Shown here in pieces: positions 40,604 to 49,440 of a stretch of DNA of 64,000 nucleotides. This stretch comes from Rathayibacter sp. SW19 (GTDB lineage Bacteria; Actinomycetota; Actinomycetes; Actinomycetales; Microbacteriaceae). Under the pieces are notes generated by a model, which saw only the letters and a program-made list of their open reading frames with translations, was not told the origin of the DNA and did no database searches. Position 1 is the stretch's first letter; the number at the start of each line of letters is the position of its first letter. Position numbers and translations under genes: made by a program. The stretch is from NCBI RefSeq assembly GCF_030866825.1, contig NZ_CP133020.1:372001-436000 (forward strand), written 5' to 3'.

Positions 40604-41872
40604 GTGATCGATCCCGTCTTGCTCCGTGACAACCCCGACCTGATCAGGCGCTCGCAGGAGGCTCGCGGAGACTCCCCGGAACTCGTTGACGCCGCACTCG
40701 AAGCGGATGCCGCTCGCCGCGCCAGCATCGCGGACTTCGAGTCGCTTCGGGCGGAGCAGAACGCGTTCGGCAAGCGTGTCGCTGCCGCCCAGAAGGATGA
40801 GAAGAAGGCGCTCGTCGGCCAAGCGCAGGATTTAGCTGCGCGCGTCAAGGCCGCGCAACGCGCATCCGCCGAAGCCGATGATGCATTCACCGACGTGGTG
40901 CGCCGACTCGGCAACGTCATCATCGAGGGCGTACCAGCCGGCGGCGAGGAGAATTTCAATACGCTGCGCACCGTTGGTGAGATCCCGACGTTCGACTTCG
41001 AGGCTCGCGACCATCTTGAGCTGGGCGAGTTGCTGCACGCCATCGACATGACGCGCGGCGCCAAGGTCTCGGGCACCCGTTTCTACTTTCTCCGCGGCGT
41101 CGGTGCACTGCTCGAACTCGGCATCATGAACATGGCGCTCGACAGGGCGATGCGAGCCGGTTTCGTGCCGATGATCACGCCGACGCTCGTGCGGCCGGAG
41201 ATCATGCAGGGCACCGGGTTCCTCGGCGAGCATGCCGACGAGGTGTACCGGCTGCGCGACGACGACTTATACCTCACCGGCACGAGCGAAGTCGCGCTCG
41301 CCGGCTACCACGCCGATGAGATTCTCGATCTTTCAGACGGAGCACTGCGCTACGCGGGCTGGTCGACCTGCTACCGGCGCGAGGCCGGCTCTGCGGGCAA
41401 AGACACGCGGGGGATCATCCGAGTGCACCAGTTCAACAAGTTGGAGATGTTCGTCTACACGTTGCCGGAAGATGCAGAGGCCGAGCATCTGCGGCTGGTC
41501 GGCATGCAGGAGGAGATGCTGCAGTCGCTTGGTCTCAGCTACCGCGTGATCGACGTGGCGGCAGGCGATTTGGGTTCCAGTGCCGCGCGCAAGTACGACA
41601 TTGAGGCCTGGGTGCCCACCCAGGGCGCGTACCGCGAACTGACCTCGACATCGAATTGCACGACATTCCAATCGCGCAGGCTCGGCTCCCGCTACCGCAC
41701 CGAGAGCGGCAAAACGGCTCCGGTCGCCACATTGAACGGCACCCTTGCGACGACCCGCTGGCTCGTCGCCCTGTTGGAAACACATCAGCGCGCGGATGGG
41801 TCCGTGCTGGTTCCGCAGGCATTGCAGCCGTACCTGGGCGGCATCGACGTGCTGCAGCCGGCTGCCCAGTGA
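40604..41872 (+). CDS. serS: Seryl-tRNA synthetase
   Basis: 422 residues. Charges tRNA-Ser with serine. N-terminal coiled-coil arm (about 30-105) that grips the long variable arm of tRNA-Ser; class II motif 2 STCYRREAGSAGKDTRGIIRVHQF and motif 3 ELTSTSNCTTFQSRR. GTG start with IDPVLLRDNPDLIRR, the usual beginning. Two tRNA-Ser genes lie 2.6 and 4.3 kb downstream. The HAD gene follows with a GTGA overlap. Confidence 0.95.
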   Translation: MIDPVLLRDNPDLIRRSQEARGDSPELVDAALEADAARRASIADFESLRAEQNAFGKRVAAAQKDEKKALVGQAQDLAARVKAAQRASAEADDAFTDVVRRLGNVIIEGVPAGGEENFNTLRTVGEIPTFDFEARDHLELGELLHAIDMTRGAKVSGTRFYFLRGVGALLELGIMNMALDRAMRAGFVPMITPTLVRPEIMQGTGFLGEHADEVYRLRDDDLYLTGTSEVALAGYHADEILDLSDGALRYAGWSTCYRREAGSAGKDTRGIIRVHQFNKLEMFVYTLPEDAEAEHLRLVGMQEEMLQSLGLSYRVIDVAAGDLGSSAARKYDIEAWVPTQGAYRELTSTSNCTTFQSRRLGSRYRTESGKTAPVATLNGTLATTRWLVALLETHQRADGSVLVPQALQPYLGGIDVLQPAAQ

Positions 41873-42675
41873 CGGGCGACCGCCTGCTGATCGCATTGGA
41901 TGTCGACGGCACACTCATCCATGAGGACGAGTCGATCGGCGACCCCGTGCTCGACGAAGTGCGCAGAGTCGCGGCGCTCGGCCATGAGGTGACGCTGGCA
42001 ACCGGCCGCAGCTGGGAGGCTGCGCACGGCATCCTCGAACAGTTCGAATTGCAGCCGGAATATGTCGTGTGCTCCAACGGCGCATTGACGATGCAGCGCG
42101 ATCGCGAGGAGCCCACGGGGTATAGACGCGAGCGCGTCGAGACGTTCGACCCGGGGGAGGTGTTGCGACGCATCCGCCCGTATCTGCCGAGTGGAACGTT
42201 CATGGTTGAAGATGCGCACGGTTTCCGGCGGTACACCGCCGGGATGAGCGACTGGTCGTTGACGAACGGCGCCGAGGTGTCGTTCGAAGAGCTGGCGGGG
42301 CATCCGGCCAGCAGGGTTGTGGTGATGTCGCCTGACCACGATCAGGAGTCGTTCCTCGACATCGTCGGGCAGATGGGTCTGCACAAAGTCAGCTATGCGA
42401 TCGGCTGGACGGCCTGGCTCGACATCGCACCGGAGGGCGTGAACAAGGCGACCGCGCTGGAGTGGGTGCGCGGGCGGCTGGGCATTCCGCGAACGGACGT
42501 GGTCGCGGTCGGCGACGGGCGCAACGATATCGACATGCTGAGTTGGGCCGCGGAATACGGTTGCGGCATCGCGATGGGGCAGGCGCCCGACGAAGTGAAG
42601 GCTGCAGCGAACGAGGTGGTCGCATCCGTTCTTGATGACGGGCTTGCCGAGGTGCTCGCGGGCATCCGGCGCTGA
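41869..42675 (+). CDS. HAD-superfamily hydrolase, Cof type
   Basis: 268 residues. Motif I LIALDVDGTLI (nucleophile Asp), motif II/III region and motif IV VAVGDGRNDIDML are all present, with the large C2-type cap of the Cof/YbiV family between. Likely a cytoplasmic sugar-phosphate or nucleotide phosphatase. GTG 41869 overlaps the serS stop, so the two are coupled; serS-HAD pairs are common in this family of bacteria. Followed by a REP-like copy. Confidence 0.9.
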   Translation: MTGDRLLIALDVDGTLIHEDESIGDPVLDEVRRVAALGHEVTLATGRSWEAAHGILEQFELQPEYVVCSNGALTMQRDREEPTGYRRERVETFDPGEVLRRIRPYLPSGTFMVEDAHGFRRYTAGMSDWSLTNGAEVSFEELAGHPASRVVVMSPDHDQESFLDIVGQMGLHKVSYAIGWTAWLDIAPEGVNKATALEWVRGRLGIPRTDVVAVGDGRNDIDMLSWAAEYGCGIAMGQAPDEVKAAANEVVASVLDDGLAEVLAGIRR

Positions 42676-42682
42676 CGCGCTC

Positions 42683-42721
42683 GGTGGTCGAGTAGCGAGC
42701 GCCAGCGAGCGTATCGAGACC
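42683..42721 (+). repeat. REP-like element, single full copy
   Basis: Begins GGTGGTCGAGTAGCGAGC and ends GCGTATCGAGACC; the best single example of the element in this window. It lies between the HAD gene and the first LCP gene. Confidence 0.85.
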
Positions 42722-42812
42722 AAGAGGCCCGCGCCCTTCCAGCGCTCTGCCAGAGTCTTGTGACATTCTGGGAAGCCTGCCGCACGTCTACCGGTCTGCC
42801 GAAAGTGAGTGA

Positions 42813-44066
42813 ATGAACGAGCTGCGCCCCCGTCACAACCGTCCTGGGCGACCGGCGACCCTTGCGCGGCACGGTCGGCTGCGGGCATCTCGGCCGTGGC
42901 GCACGATCGCGAAGATCGCTGTCGCGGCCGTGACCGTCGCGCTCGTGAGCGGCACGTCCATCGCCGCCATTGCCACCTGGGATGTCGCGGCCAGCGCGAA
43001 GAAATCGGTGGCGCTTGTCGACAAACACGGCAACACCATCGTTCCTCAGGTCGGGGCGATGGATGGCGCGTTCAACGTGCTTCTTGCAGGCAGTGACAGC
43101 GGCGACGGAAATCCGGCCTACGGCGACCGCGGCGAGAACCTCAACGACGTGACAATGCTCTTGCACGTGTCGAAGGACCACAAGAATGCGACGGTCGTGA
43201 GCTTTCCGCGCGACATGTATGTGTCGATTCCCTCCTGCCCCGATCCGTCCGGCGGGTCGTTCTCCTCGATGAGCTCGCAGAAAATCAACACGACGCTCAC
43301 CTACGGCGGGCTGCCGTGCACGGTGCTGACCGTTGAGAAGTTGACGGGCATGACGATTCCGTATGCCGCGGTCATCCAGTTCGATGGCGTGATCGAGATG
43401 TCTAACGCGATCGGCGGTGTGCCGGTTTGCGTGGCAGGAGCGATCACGGACCCATACACCGGGCTCAATCTCAGCGCCGGGCAGCACACGTTGCAGGGTG
43501 CGGATGCACTCGCCTTCCTGCGCACCCGGCACGGCGTCGGCGACGGCAGCGACCTCGGCCGCATCAGCAACCAGCAGGTCTTTTTGTCGTCGTTGATGCG
43601 CACGATCAAGAGTGCGGACACCCTGGCGAACCCCGCCAAGGTGTATGGCCTCGCGAAGGCAGCTGTCAGCAACATGACTTTCTCGAACGGGTTCAACAGC
43701 GTTCCGACGCTGGCGTCGATGGCGATGGCGCTCAAGGACATCAGCCTCGACCAGATTGTGTTCGTGCAGTATCCGAACTACTACCAGGGTGATGGGGTTG
43801 CACCGGATGTGTCATCTGCGACGGCCCTGTTCGGTGCCCTTGCCAGCGATACGCCGATCTCACTGACTGGAACGACAGGTATCGGGTCCGAAGCAGACCC
43901 GAACGCGCCGGCATCCTCGGGTGCCGCCACACCGCCCGCGACGTCTGGCCCGAGTTCGTCTGCGTCTGCGGCTCCCAGCGGCACGCCGACGGACGTCGCG
44001 CTGCCCGAGAATGTGCACGGCCAGACCGCGAGCCAGTACACCTGCTCGAAGCCGTTCCAAGACTGA
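42813..44066 (+). CDS. LytR-CpsA-Psr (LCP) family wall-polymer transferase
   Basis: 417 residues. One N-terminal membrane helix (IAVAAVTVALVSGTSIAAIAT), then the LCP catalytic domain with DVTMLLHVSKDHKNATVVSFPRDMYV, the KINTTLTYGG segment and LAFLRTRHGVGDGSDLGRISNQQ, whose Arg residues bind the pyrophosphate of the lipid-linked polymer. LCP proteins attach wall glycopolymers to peptidoglycan outside the membrane. A Ser/Ala/Pro-rich tail ends in a Cys-containing motif (QYTCSKPFQD). A paralog lies at 44584. Confidence 0.92.
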   Translation: MNELRPRHNRPGRPATLARHGRLRASRPWRTIAKIAVAAVTVALVSGTSIAAIATWDVAASAKKSVALVDKHGNTIVPQVGAMDGAFNVLLAGSDSGDGNPAYGDRGENLNDVTMLLHVSKDHKNATVVSFPRDMYVSIPSCPDPSGGSFSSMSSQKINTTLTYGGLPCTVLTVEKLTGMTIPYAAVIQFDGVIEMSNAIGGVPVCVAGAITDPYTGLNLSAGQHTLQGADALAFLRTRHGVGDGSDLGRISNQQVFLSSLMRTIKSADTLANPAKVYGLAKAAVSNMTFSNGFNSVPTLASMAMALKDISLDQIVFVQYPNYYQGDGVAPDVSSATALFGALASDTPISLTGTTGIGSEADPNAPASSGAATPPATSGPSSSASAAPSGTPTDVALPENVHGQTASQYTCSKPFQD

Positions 44067-44140
44067 CAGCGGTTCGCCCGCGCGGATTCGTGTTGGCGTG
44101 TGTTCGCAGGGCCTGTGCACAGTCGGCGGATGCAGCGCCG

Positions 44141-44385
44141 GGTGGTCGAGTAGCGAGCGCGAGCGAGCGTCAGCGCCCCGGTGGTCGAGTAGCGAGCGCC
44201 AGCGCCCCGGTGGTCGAGTAGCGAGCGCCAGCGAGCGTATCGAGACCAAGAGACCAAGAGACCAAGAGACCAAGGGACCAAGAGACCAAGAGACCAAGAG
44301 ACCAAGAGACCAAGAGACCAAGAGACCAAGAGACCAAGAGACCTCGTGCGGGGTCTCGATACGCTCGTTCCTCGCTACTCGACCA
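44141..44385. repeat. Composite repeat: REP copies around a 12-unit 8-bp tandem array
   Basis: Two truncated and one full REP-like copies (from 44141) run into about twelve perfect or near-perfect units of AGACCAAG (44243-44338), then a reverse copy (GGTCTCGATACGCTCG through ACTCGACCA, 44352-44385). The 8-bp array appears to be slippage amplification of the GAGACCAAG end of the element; the HAD-side copy at 42683 is also followed by AAGAG. Confidence 0.9.
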
Positions 44386-44497
44386 GCGGAATCGCTCAAG
44401 TCCACGACTTTGAAAAGGCCCTCGTGTGTTCGCACGCTCAATTGCGCGTCGATTAGACTCATGCCTTGACCGGGGCGCGAATTCGCGGCGCGGATCA

Positions 44498-44582
44498 GGA
44501 GGGCTGTCCGAGCGGCCGATGGAGCCAGTCTTGAAAACTGGTGAGGTGAAAGCCTTCGTGGGTTCGAATCCCACGCCCTCCG
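44498..44582 (+). tRNA. tRNA-Ser (anticodon TGA)
   Basis: Acceptor stem GGAGGGC pairs with GCCCTCC; the anticodon arm is CCAGT-CTTGAAA-ACTGG with TGA in the loop; a long variable arm and the T-arm GGGTTCGAATCCC follow. Discriminator G at 44582; CCA is not encoded. The next gene's proposed GTG start is only one base further on. Confidence 0.95.
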
Positions 44583-44583
44583 C

Positions 44584-45951
44584 GTGAGTATTGAGGTCGA
44601 CCACATCGGCGAGGCAGTCCCGCCCCGCCGGGAGGGCGGTCGGGCCGCGGCACGGGCGCGAGCACGCGGTCGTGCCGGTGTGGGGGCGGTGCGACACGGC
44701 CGACGGAAGCGATCGCATCCGCTCGTAACGATCGCGAAGATCGCGGCCAGCGTGCTCGTCGTGGCGCTGATCAGTTCGATCTCGGTGGCCGCGATCGCCA
44801 CCTGGGAGGTGGCAAGCACCATCAAGCCCGGCATCAAGTTGGCCCACCTGCCCGGCGTGAAGGTGGCGCCTGCCGGGCAAATTCCACAGATCGGTGCAAT
44901 CCAAGGCGGCGTCAACCTGCTGCTGGTCGGCACGGACACCCGCACTGACCAGGGCGGCGCGTTCTCCAGCCAGGACCAGTTGGACGGCAGTTCGGGCGCC
45001 GGCAACAACGATGTGACGATCCTGATGCATATCGCGCAGGATCATCAGAGCGCGACGGTTGTGAGCTTTCCGCGCGATCTGATGATTCCGATCCCGTCGT
45101 GCCCGGACCCGACCGGCGGCTCGTTCTCGTCGATGACCAGTCAGATGCTGAACTCGTCGCTGACCTACGGTGGGCTGCCCTGCCCGGTGCTCACGATCGA
45201 GAAGCTGACCGGGCTCACCATCCCGTTTGCGGCTGAGATCACCTTCGACGGTGTCACCGCGATGTCGAACGCCGTCGGCGGTGTGAGCGTGTGCCTGGCG
45301 ACCCCCGTGAAGGACGAATACACGGATCCGCAACTGGATCTGCCCGCCGGGGAGCAGACGCTCGTCGGGCCGGTCGCGCTCTCATTCCTGCGTAGCCGGC
45401 ACGGCATCGGCGACGGCAGCGACCTCGGCCGGATCAGCAATCAGCAGGTGTTCCTGTCTGCGCTTGTGCGCAAGATCAAGGACGGCGGCGTGCTGTCGAA
45501 CCCGCTGCAGCTGTATCCGCTCGCCAAAGCGGCGGTCAGCAACATGCGACTCTCCGACACGTTGGAGGACCCGTCGACCATGGTGCAGATCGCGCTGGCC
45601 TTGAAGAACATTCCGCTGGCGAATGTCGTGTTTCTGCAATACCCCGTGTTCACCGATCCGGACAATGTCGATCGCGTGGTGCCGGACACGTCATCCGCGC
45701 GAGTACTGATGGATGCCCTGGTCGCAGACCAGCCGGTGCAGCTCACGGGTACCACCGGTCGTGCCGCCGAGGTGAACACGGCTGCGCCGGTTGCTCCGGA
45801 TGCGACGCCCACGGATGCGACGACGCCTGCGTCTACAGACGCGGCCTCTCCGCCCGCGACGGCGACTCCCGGCGCGACGGCTGTCGCGCTGCCGTCAAGC
45901 ATCGTCGGCCAGACGGCGGCGCAGCAGACCTGTACCAAAGGCAATAACTGA
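44584..45951 (+). CDS. LytR-CpsA-Psr (LCP) family wall-polymer transferase
   Basis: 455 residues if started at GTG 44584, one base after the tRNA. A later start such as GTG near 44686 (VRHGRRKRSHPL) would line up better with the paralog at 42813, so the start is uncertain. One membrane helix (IAASVLVVALISSISVAAIAT), then the LCP domain: DVTILMHIAQDHQSATVVSFPRDLMI, SLTYGGLPCPVLTIEKLTG, LSFLRSRHGIGDGSDLGRISNQQ. The Thr/Ala/Pro-rich tail ends QQTCTKGNN. Close similarity with 42813 indicates a tandem duplication with tRNA-Ser(TGA) caught between. Confidence 0.9.
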   Translation: MSIEVDHIGEAVPPRREGGRAAARARARGRAGVGAVRHGRRKRSHPLVTIAKIAASVLVVALISSISVAAIATWEVASTIKPGIKLAHLPGVKVAPAGQIPQIGAIQGGVNLLLVGTDTRTDQGGAFSSQDQLDGSSGAGNNDVTILMHIAQDHQSATVVSFPRDLMIPIPSCPDPTGGSFSSMTSQMLNSSLTYGGLPCPVLTIEKLTGLTIPFAAEITFDGVTAMSNAVGGVSVCLATPVKDEYTDPQLDLPAGEQTLVGPVALSFLRSRHGIGDGSDLGRISNQQVFLSALVRKIKDGGVLSNPLQLYPLAKAAVSNMRLSDTLEDPSTMVQIALALKNIPLANVVFLQYPVFTDPDNVDRVVPDTSSARVLMDALVADQPVQLTGTTGRAAEVNTAAPVAPDATPTDATTPASTDAASPPATATPGATAVALPSSIVGQTAAQQTCTKGNN

Positions 45952-46180
45952 CGCTGACTGCTGCGGTGGTCGGCGTTGGGGCTGGTCGAAGCTCCAGGTA
46001 GTGGGCGGCGGCGCCAGTTCTGCGCCAGTTGCTGTGGCCTGCGCCGGTTGGTGTGGCGCATACTGCACAAAGTGGCGCGCGGCACGGCTCACGGCCTGTT
46101 TGCGCACTTCCAGTGGCGGTTCGATCGCGGGCCCAGCGTCCGTTATGATTGTCGTCGTGTGTCGCGCGAGTGGCCCACGA

Positions 46181-46269
46181 GGAGACGTCGCATAGTTCGG
46201 CCTAGTGCACCACCCTGCTAAGGTGGAGACCCCGTAAGGGGTCCGAGGGTTCAAATCCCTCCGTCTCCG
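46181..46269 (+). tRNA. tRNA-Ser (anticodon GCT), complete copy
   Basis: Acceptor GGAGACG pairs with CGTCTCC; anticodon arm CCACC-CTGCTAA-GGTGG with GCT in the loop; variable arm GACCCCGTAAGGGGTC; T-arm GAGGGTTCAAATCCCTC. All stems pair, so this is the functional copy. It is the left boundary of a putative island: a near-copy lies at 47907 and its 3' end recurs at 62862. Confidence 0.95.
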
Positions 46270-46335
46270 CCATCTTTCTTTCTCTGGTGGACCGCTGAGT
46301 GCTTCGTCCTGAACCAGTGCCAAACTAGAGCACGA

Positions 46336-46445
46336 CTGTCGAAACGACTAGTTCAAGACTGTCGAAACGACTAATCTAAGACTGTCGGAACGATTAGTTT
46401 GCACTTGTCGAAACGACTAGTTCACGACCGTCCAAGTGCTAGGTT
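46336..46445. repeat. Five palindromic boxes at exact 23-bp spacing before the ATPase gene
   Basis: The 11-mer palindrome GTCGAAACGAC occurs at 46338, 46361 and 46407, as GTCGGAACGAT at 46384 and, decayed, at 46430. Each interval is 23 bases. The flanks are shared too (CTGTCGAAACGACTAGTT in full copies). The last box ends 11 bases before the ATG at 46452. This looks like an operator or iteron array. Confidence 0.85.
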
Positions 46446-46451
46446 TGGGTC

Positions 46452-47723
46452 ATGGAGTACCGGCGCCGCGTCATCGACGATGTGTTGGACGCCTCTCTGC
46501 CAGGGCTTGCTGCGATCGCGTTGGAGGGAGCGAAAGGCGTCGGCAAGACGGCGACGGCGTCCCGACGGGCCACCACGGTCATCTCGCTGGCCGACCCGCG
46601 GAACCGGGCGAGCGTCGCGGGGAACTACGACCTCGTAGCCGAGGTCGATCCGCCGGTGTTCATCGACGAGTGGCAGTTGGAACCGCAGGTGTGGGATCGC
46701 GTGCGGCAAGCTGTCGACGCCGACCCGACCGCGGGCGGGCGTTTCCTGCTGGCCGGTTCTGCGGGCATCGCGCCGGGGGTGCGCATCCATAGCGGTGCGG
46801 GTCGGATCGTGAGCCTGACGATGCGGCCGATGGCGCTCAGCGAGCGGGACGTTCAGGTCCCCACCGTCTCCCTGCGTTCCCTTCGCACCGGCAGCGCGAC
46901 GATCGCAGGGGCGAGCAAGCTGGGCGTCAAGGACTACGTCGAGGAGATCCTGCGATCCGGGTTCCCCGGCATCCGTGACCTCGCACCGGGTGACCGGGAT
47001 CGCCAACTCGACGGGTATCTGGCCCGGATCGTGGAGCGCGACATGCCGGACAACGGCATCACTGTGCGCCGACCCGCCGCGCTGCGCGCCTGGCTGCGCG
47101 CCTATGCGGCGGCGACCGCGTCGACGGCTGACTACACGAAGATTCTCGACGCCGCCACCGCCGGGGAGCCGGACAAGCCGGCCAAGGCCACCATCGACGG
47201 GTACCGCGAGCACTTGCGCCGCCTCTACCTCCTCGACCCTGTTGAGGCGTGGACTCCCGCCTTTGCGCCGCTCAAGCGCCTCATCTACTCGCCGAAGCAC
47301 CACCTGGTCGACCCCGCGCTGGCCGCACGACTCGTCGGCGTTGGCGCGAAAGGGCTCTTGCTGGGAGAGGGCGAGACCGTGTCTCCGGCGACGGGAACCT
47401 GGCTCGGGGCGCTGTTCGAGTCGCTGGCCGTACAGTCGGTCCGCGTCTACGCCGACGCGATGAATGCGCGCGTCGGCCACCTGCGCACGAAGAACGGCGA
47501 CCATGAGGTCGACATCATCATCGAGACAAACGACACCCGATGCGTCGCCTTCGAGGTCAAGGTATCCGACACGATCCACGACGATGACGTGCGCCACCTC
47601 CACTGGCTCCGCGAACAGCTCGGTGACCGGCTTACAGACGCCGTCGTCCTCCACACTGGCCCCTACGCTTACCGCAGGGCGGACGGCATCGCCGTCGTAC
47701 CACTTGCTCTACTCGGCCCGTAA
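46452..47723 (+). CDS. AAA ATPase with DUF4143 C-terminal domain
   Basis: 423 residues. N-terminal AAA_14 domain with Walker A LEGAKGVGKT (about 24-33) and Walker B VFIDEWQ (about 69-75), sensor ALAGS-like FLLAGSAG. The C-terminal DUF4143 half contains DHEVDIIIE and, about 15 residues on, FEVKVS (about 350-370), the spacing of a PD-(D/E)xK nuclease-like core. Function of the family is not established; some members are linked to mobile elements or stress islands. It stands alone between two tRNA-Ser(GCT) copies and behind a five-box palindrome array. Confidence 0.88.
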   Translation: MEYRRRVIDDVLDASLPGLAAIALEGAKGVGKTATASRRATTVISLADPRNRASVAGNYDLVAEVDPPVFIDEWQLEPQVWDRVRQAVDADPTAGGRFLLAGSAGIAPGVRIHSGAGRIVSLTMRPMALSERDVQVPTVSLRSLRTGSATIAGASKLGVKDYVEEILRSGFPGIRDLAPGDRDRQLDGYLARIVERDMPDNGITVRRPAALRAWLRAYAAATASTADYTKILDAATAGEPDKPAKATIDGYREHLRRLYLLDPVEAWTPAFAPLKRLIYSPKHHLVDPALAARLVGVGAKGLLLGEGETVSPATGTWLGALFESLAVQSVRVYADAMNARVGHLRTKNGDHEVDIIIETNDTRCVAFEVKVSDTIHDDDVRHLHWLREQLGDRLTDAVVLHTGPYAYRRADGIAVVPLALLGP

Positions 47724-47906
47724 TCGACACGAAATGGGGCTCTTCAGGAACCGCGCCAGGTGACCCCCAGGTGACCCCGCGCCTCCCGAGGATGCCGTTT
47801 CGGGCCGATTCTGGCGTGTGAGGAGTGCAGGGCGTGTGAGCCGTGCGATGCCCGGACTTCCCTGTAAACACAACGGAATGGGGACCGGCCAGGCTAGAAC
47901 CGCAAG

Positions 47907-47995
47907 AGAGACGTCGCATAGTTCGGCATAGTGCACCACGCTGCTAAGGTGGAGACCCCGTAAGGGGTCCGAGGGTTCAAATCCCTCCGTCTCCG
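47907..47995 (+). tRNA. tRNA-Ser(GCT)-like duplicate, island junction
   Basis: 89 bases, differing from 46181-46269 at three positions: base 1 G to A (breaks the first acceptor pair), one D-arm change, and C to G at the last anticodon-stem pair (breaks it). A scanner may still call it a tRNA. The identity of the 3' half and the mobile-element relics right after it suggest an attachment-site duplication rather than a needed gene. Confidence 0.6.
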
Positions 47996-48128
47996 CAGTT
48001 ATTTTACCTGGTCAAATGATATTTCTGCGACGAGAACCTAGGCTCGTGGCAACAAATTGGCCGCAGCCTAATTCATCCAGGCTGATCGTAACTGTGGCGA
48101 GGTAATTGGCCCGGAGAATGATTACGCC

Positions 48129-48413
48129 TACCTGGATCAGGGCTTCACAGACAAGACGATGACCCGCGCCGGGTATGAGAACGCCATTAAGGCGCGATGG
48201 GCTGGCGACGAGTTCCTTGGCCCGGCGATGGATAGGTTCGCGCGCAACGCCCGCGATTCGTTACCTATCGCCAATGAGCTCACTGAGCTCGGCGTGGCGT
48301 TGAACATCGGGGGAGTGCTCTACCAACCGGACTCTCTAATGTCGCGGCTGTTCACCACGATCCTCGCGGTGGTCGCTCGGCAGAAGGCATCTGCTATGCA
48401 CGACCGCACCCAG
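48129..48413 (+). pseudogene. Serine recombinase (resolvase) N-terminal domain remnant
   Basis: The frame reads YLDQGFTDKTMTRAGYENAI, then FLGPAMDRFARNARDSLPIA, NELTELGVALNIGGVLYQPD, SLMSRLFTTILAVVARQKAS and MHDRTQ. The DRFARNARDS, GV.LNIGG and LFTTILAVVA blocks are hallmarks of the resolvase catalytic domain (motifs around the D-R-x-x-R core). The N-terminal part with the catalytic Ser and the C-terminal DNA-binding part are missing, so it is inactive. It lies 133 bases after the tRNA duplicate. Confidence 0.82.
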
Positions 48414-48463
48414 AGGTGTTGGATTAGGTGTCTTATTGGGTGGCGTTGCGGCAGACTTGGCAC

Positions 48464-48715
48464 ATGATGAATCTTGCGGTGCGTCCGATCGAACGGGTGG
48501 TTCATCGTGTCGACGCGGTGCGCGGCGACGTGGTCTCGATTGTGTCGCGTCTACAAACGGTAATCGGCCGGGAAGTGGTGGCGATGATCACTGGCCGGGG
48601 CCCGCGGTAGGTGACTCGGTGGATCGCCGCGGGCGCTAAGCCTCCGATGCGTGAGATGCAGCTGATCCGGGACACGGCTCACCGTCTAAGGCGCGCTGCC
48701 CCCTATCGATATTAA
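48464..48715 (+). pseudogene. Xre/MbcA/ParS-type antitoxin remnant with internal stop
   Basis: It reads MMNLAVRPIERVVHRVDAVR, GDVVSIVSRLQTVIGREVVA, MITGRGPR, TAG (48608), then VTRWIAAGAKPPMREMQLIR, DTAHRLRRAAPYRY and TAA. This matches the toxin-binding domain of Xre-MbcA antitoxins (a 'RLq.viG..vva.i.G...vtRWi' core). The stop falls in the middle of that core. The RES toxin remnant overlaps its end, the normal gene order of such pairs. Confidence 0.7.
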
Positions 48716-49037
48716 GGATCCCGCAACGCACACCGCGCTGACCGTTCTGGCATTGGACGTCTTCGGCCGGATCGGCATTGGCAAACTTGACGTCGCGACG
48801 GTGCGCGGTCCGAGCCGACTCCTAACCCGGGCTGTCGCAAGCTGGGTCTACAGCCAGGTCGATGACCATGGTCCTGCGCTCTACGCCGGCATCTGCTGCG
48901 TCTCACGCCTCGGTGACTTTGAGTGCTGGGTGATCTTCGAGGGAACCCCGGTGAGACGCCGCGGCGTCGAACCGATCACCGCGCTCTACGCCGACGTCCG
49001 ATCGGTCCTGGACCTGTTCGGCAGCACTCTGGCGTAG
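48696..49037 (+). pseudogene. RES-domain toxin, C-terminal remnant
   Basis: About 113 residues from LPPIDIKDPATHTALTVLAL through LDVATVRGPSRLLTRAVASW, YAGICCVSRLGDFECWVIFE and a normal-looking C-terminus. RES toxins degrade NAD+; here the N-terminal half with part of the active site is missing and there is no proper start (first in-frame start codon would be TTG 48753). It is fused to the end of the antitoxin remnant, as if a deletion removed the first half of the toxin. Confidence 0.72.
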
Positions 49038-49440
49038 CCGGTGTCGATCGGATCCCCTTCGTGCGGATCCGCAAAGATCGGCTCGACGAGAAACCCATTC
49101 GCTAATCGGTGAGATACGCGGCGGGATGAGGCAATTTTCGACACAATCAGACTCTGCCGAATTCCACGGATCTCACGCTACGACCTGTGGGCGACCGGGG
49201 AGTGTCTTGGAATGCTGTAGGTGTCTTAGACAGCGCACCTCGTGTGTACGTGTCTGGCAGTAGGGCTCAATGTCGGGCGCATCCATCGGGCCGCGGTTAA
49301 TCGGCTGCCCTCGTCTATTTGATCAAAAAGGGCGACTCGCCGAATTTCTGCAGGGTTTACGAGGTTGAAACGTGGGTGTCGAAGGCGGGTGAATCGCTCA
49401 GGCTGTCCAATTCGGCTCGTTTCGGTGGGTTGGCGCAGGG

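Noticed and set aside
44243..44338. 8-bp repeats considered as coding (reverse frame gives Val-Ser-Trp-Ser-Leu-Gly repeats)
   Set aside because: The frame has no ribosome site and is only the translation of the AGACCAAG array.
46336..46445. Five repeats considered as a CRISPR array
   Set aside because: The 23-bp period leaves no variable spacers of normal length and no cas genes are present; better read as operator boxes.
46422..47654. 410-codon open frame on the minus strand opposite the ATPase
   Set aside because: Arg/Asp/Val-rich composition and exact antisense register with the ATPase gene, which has clear motifs; a shadow.
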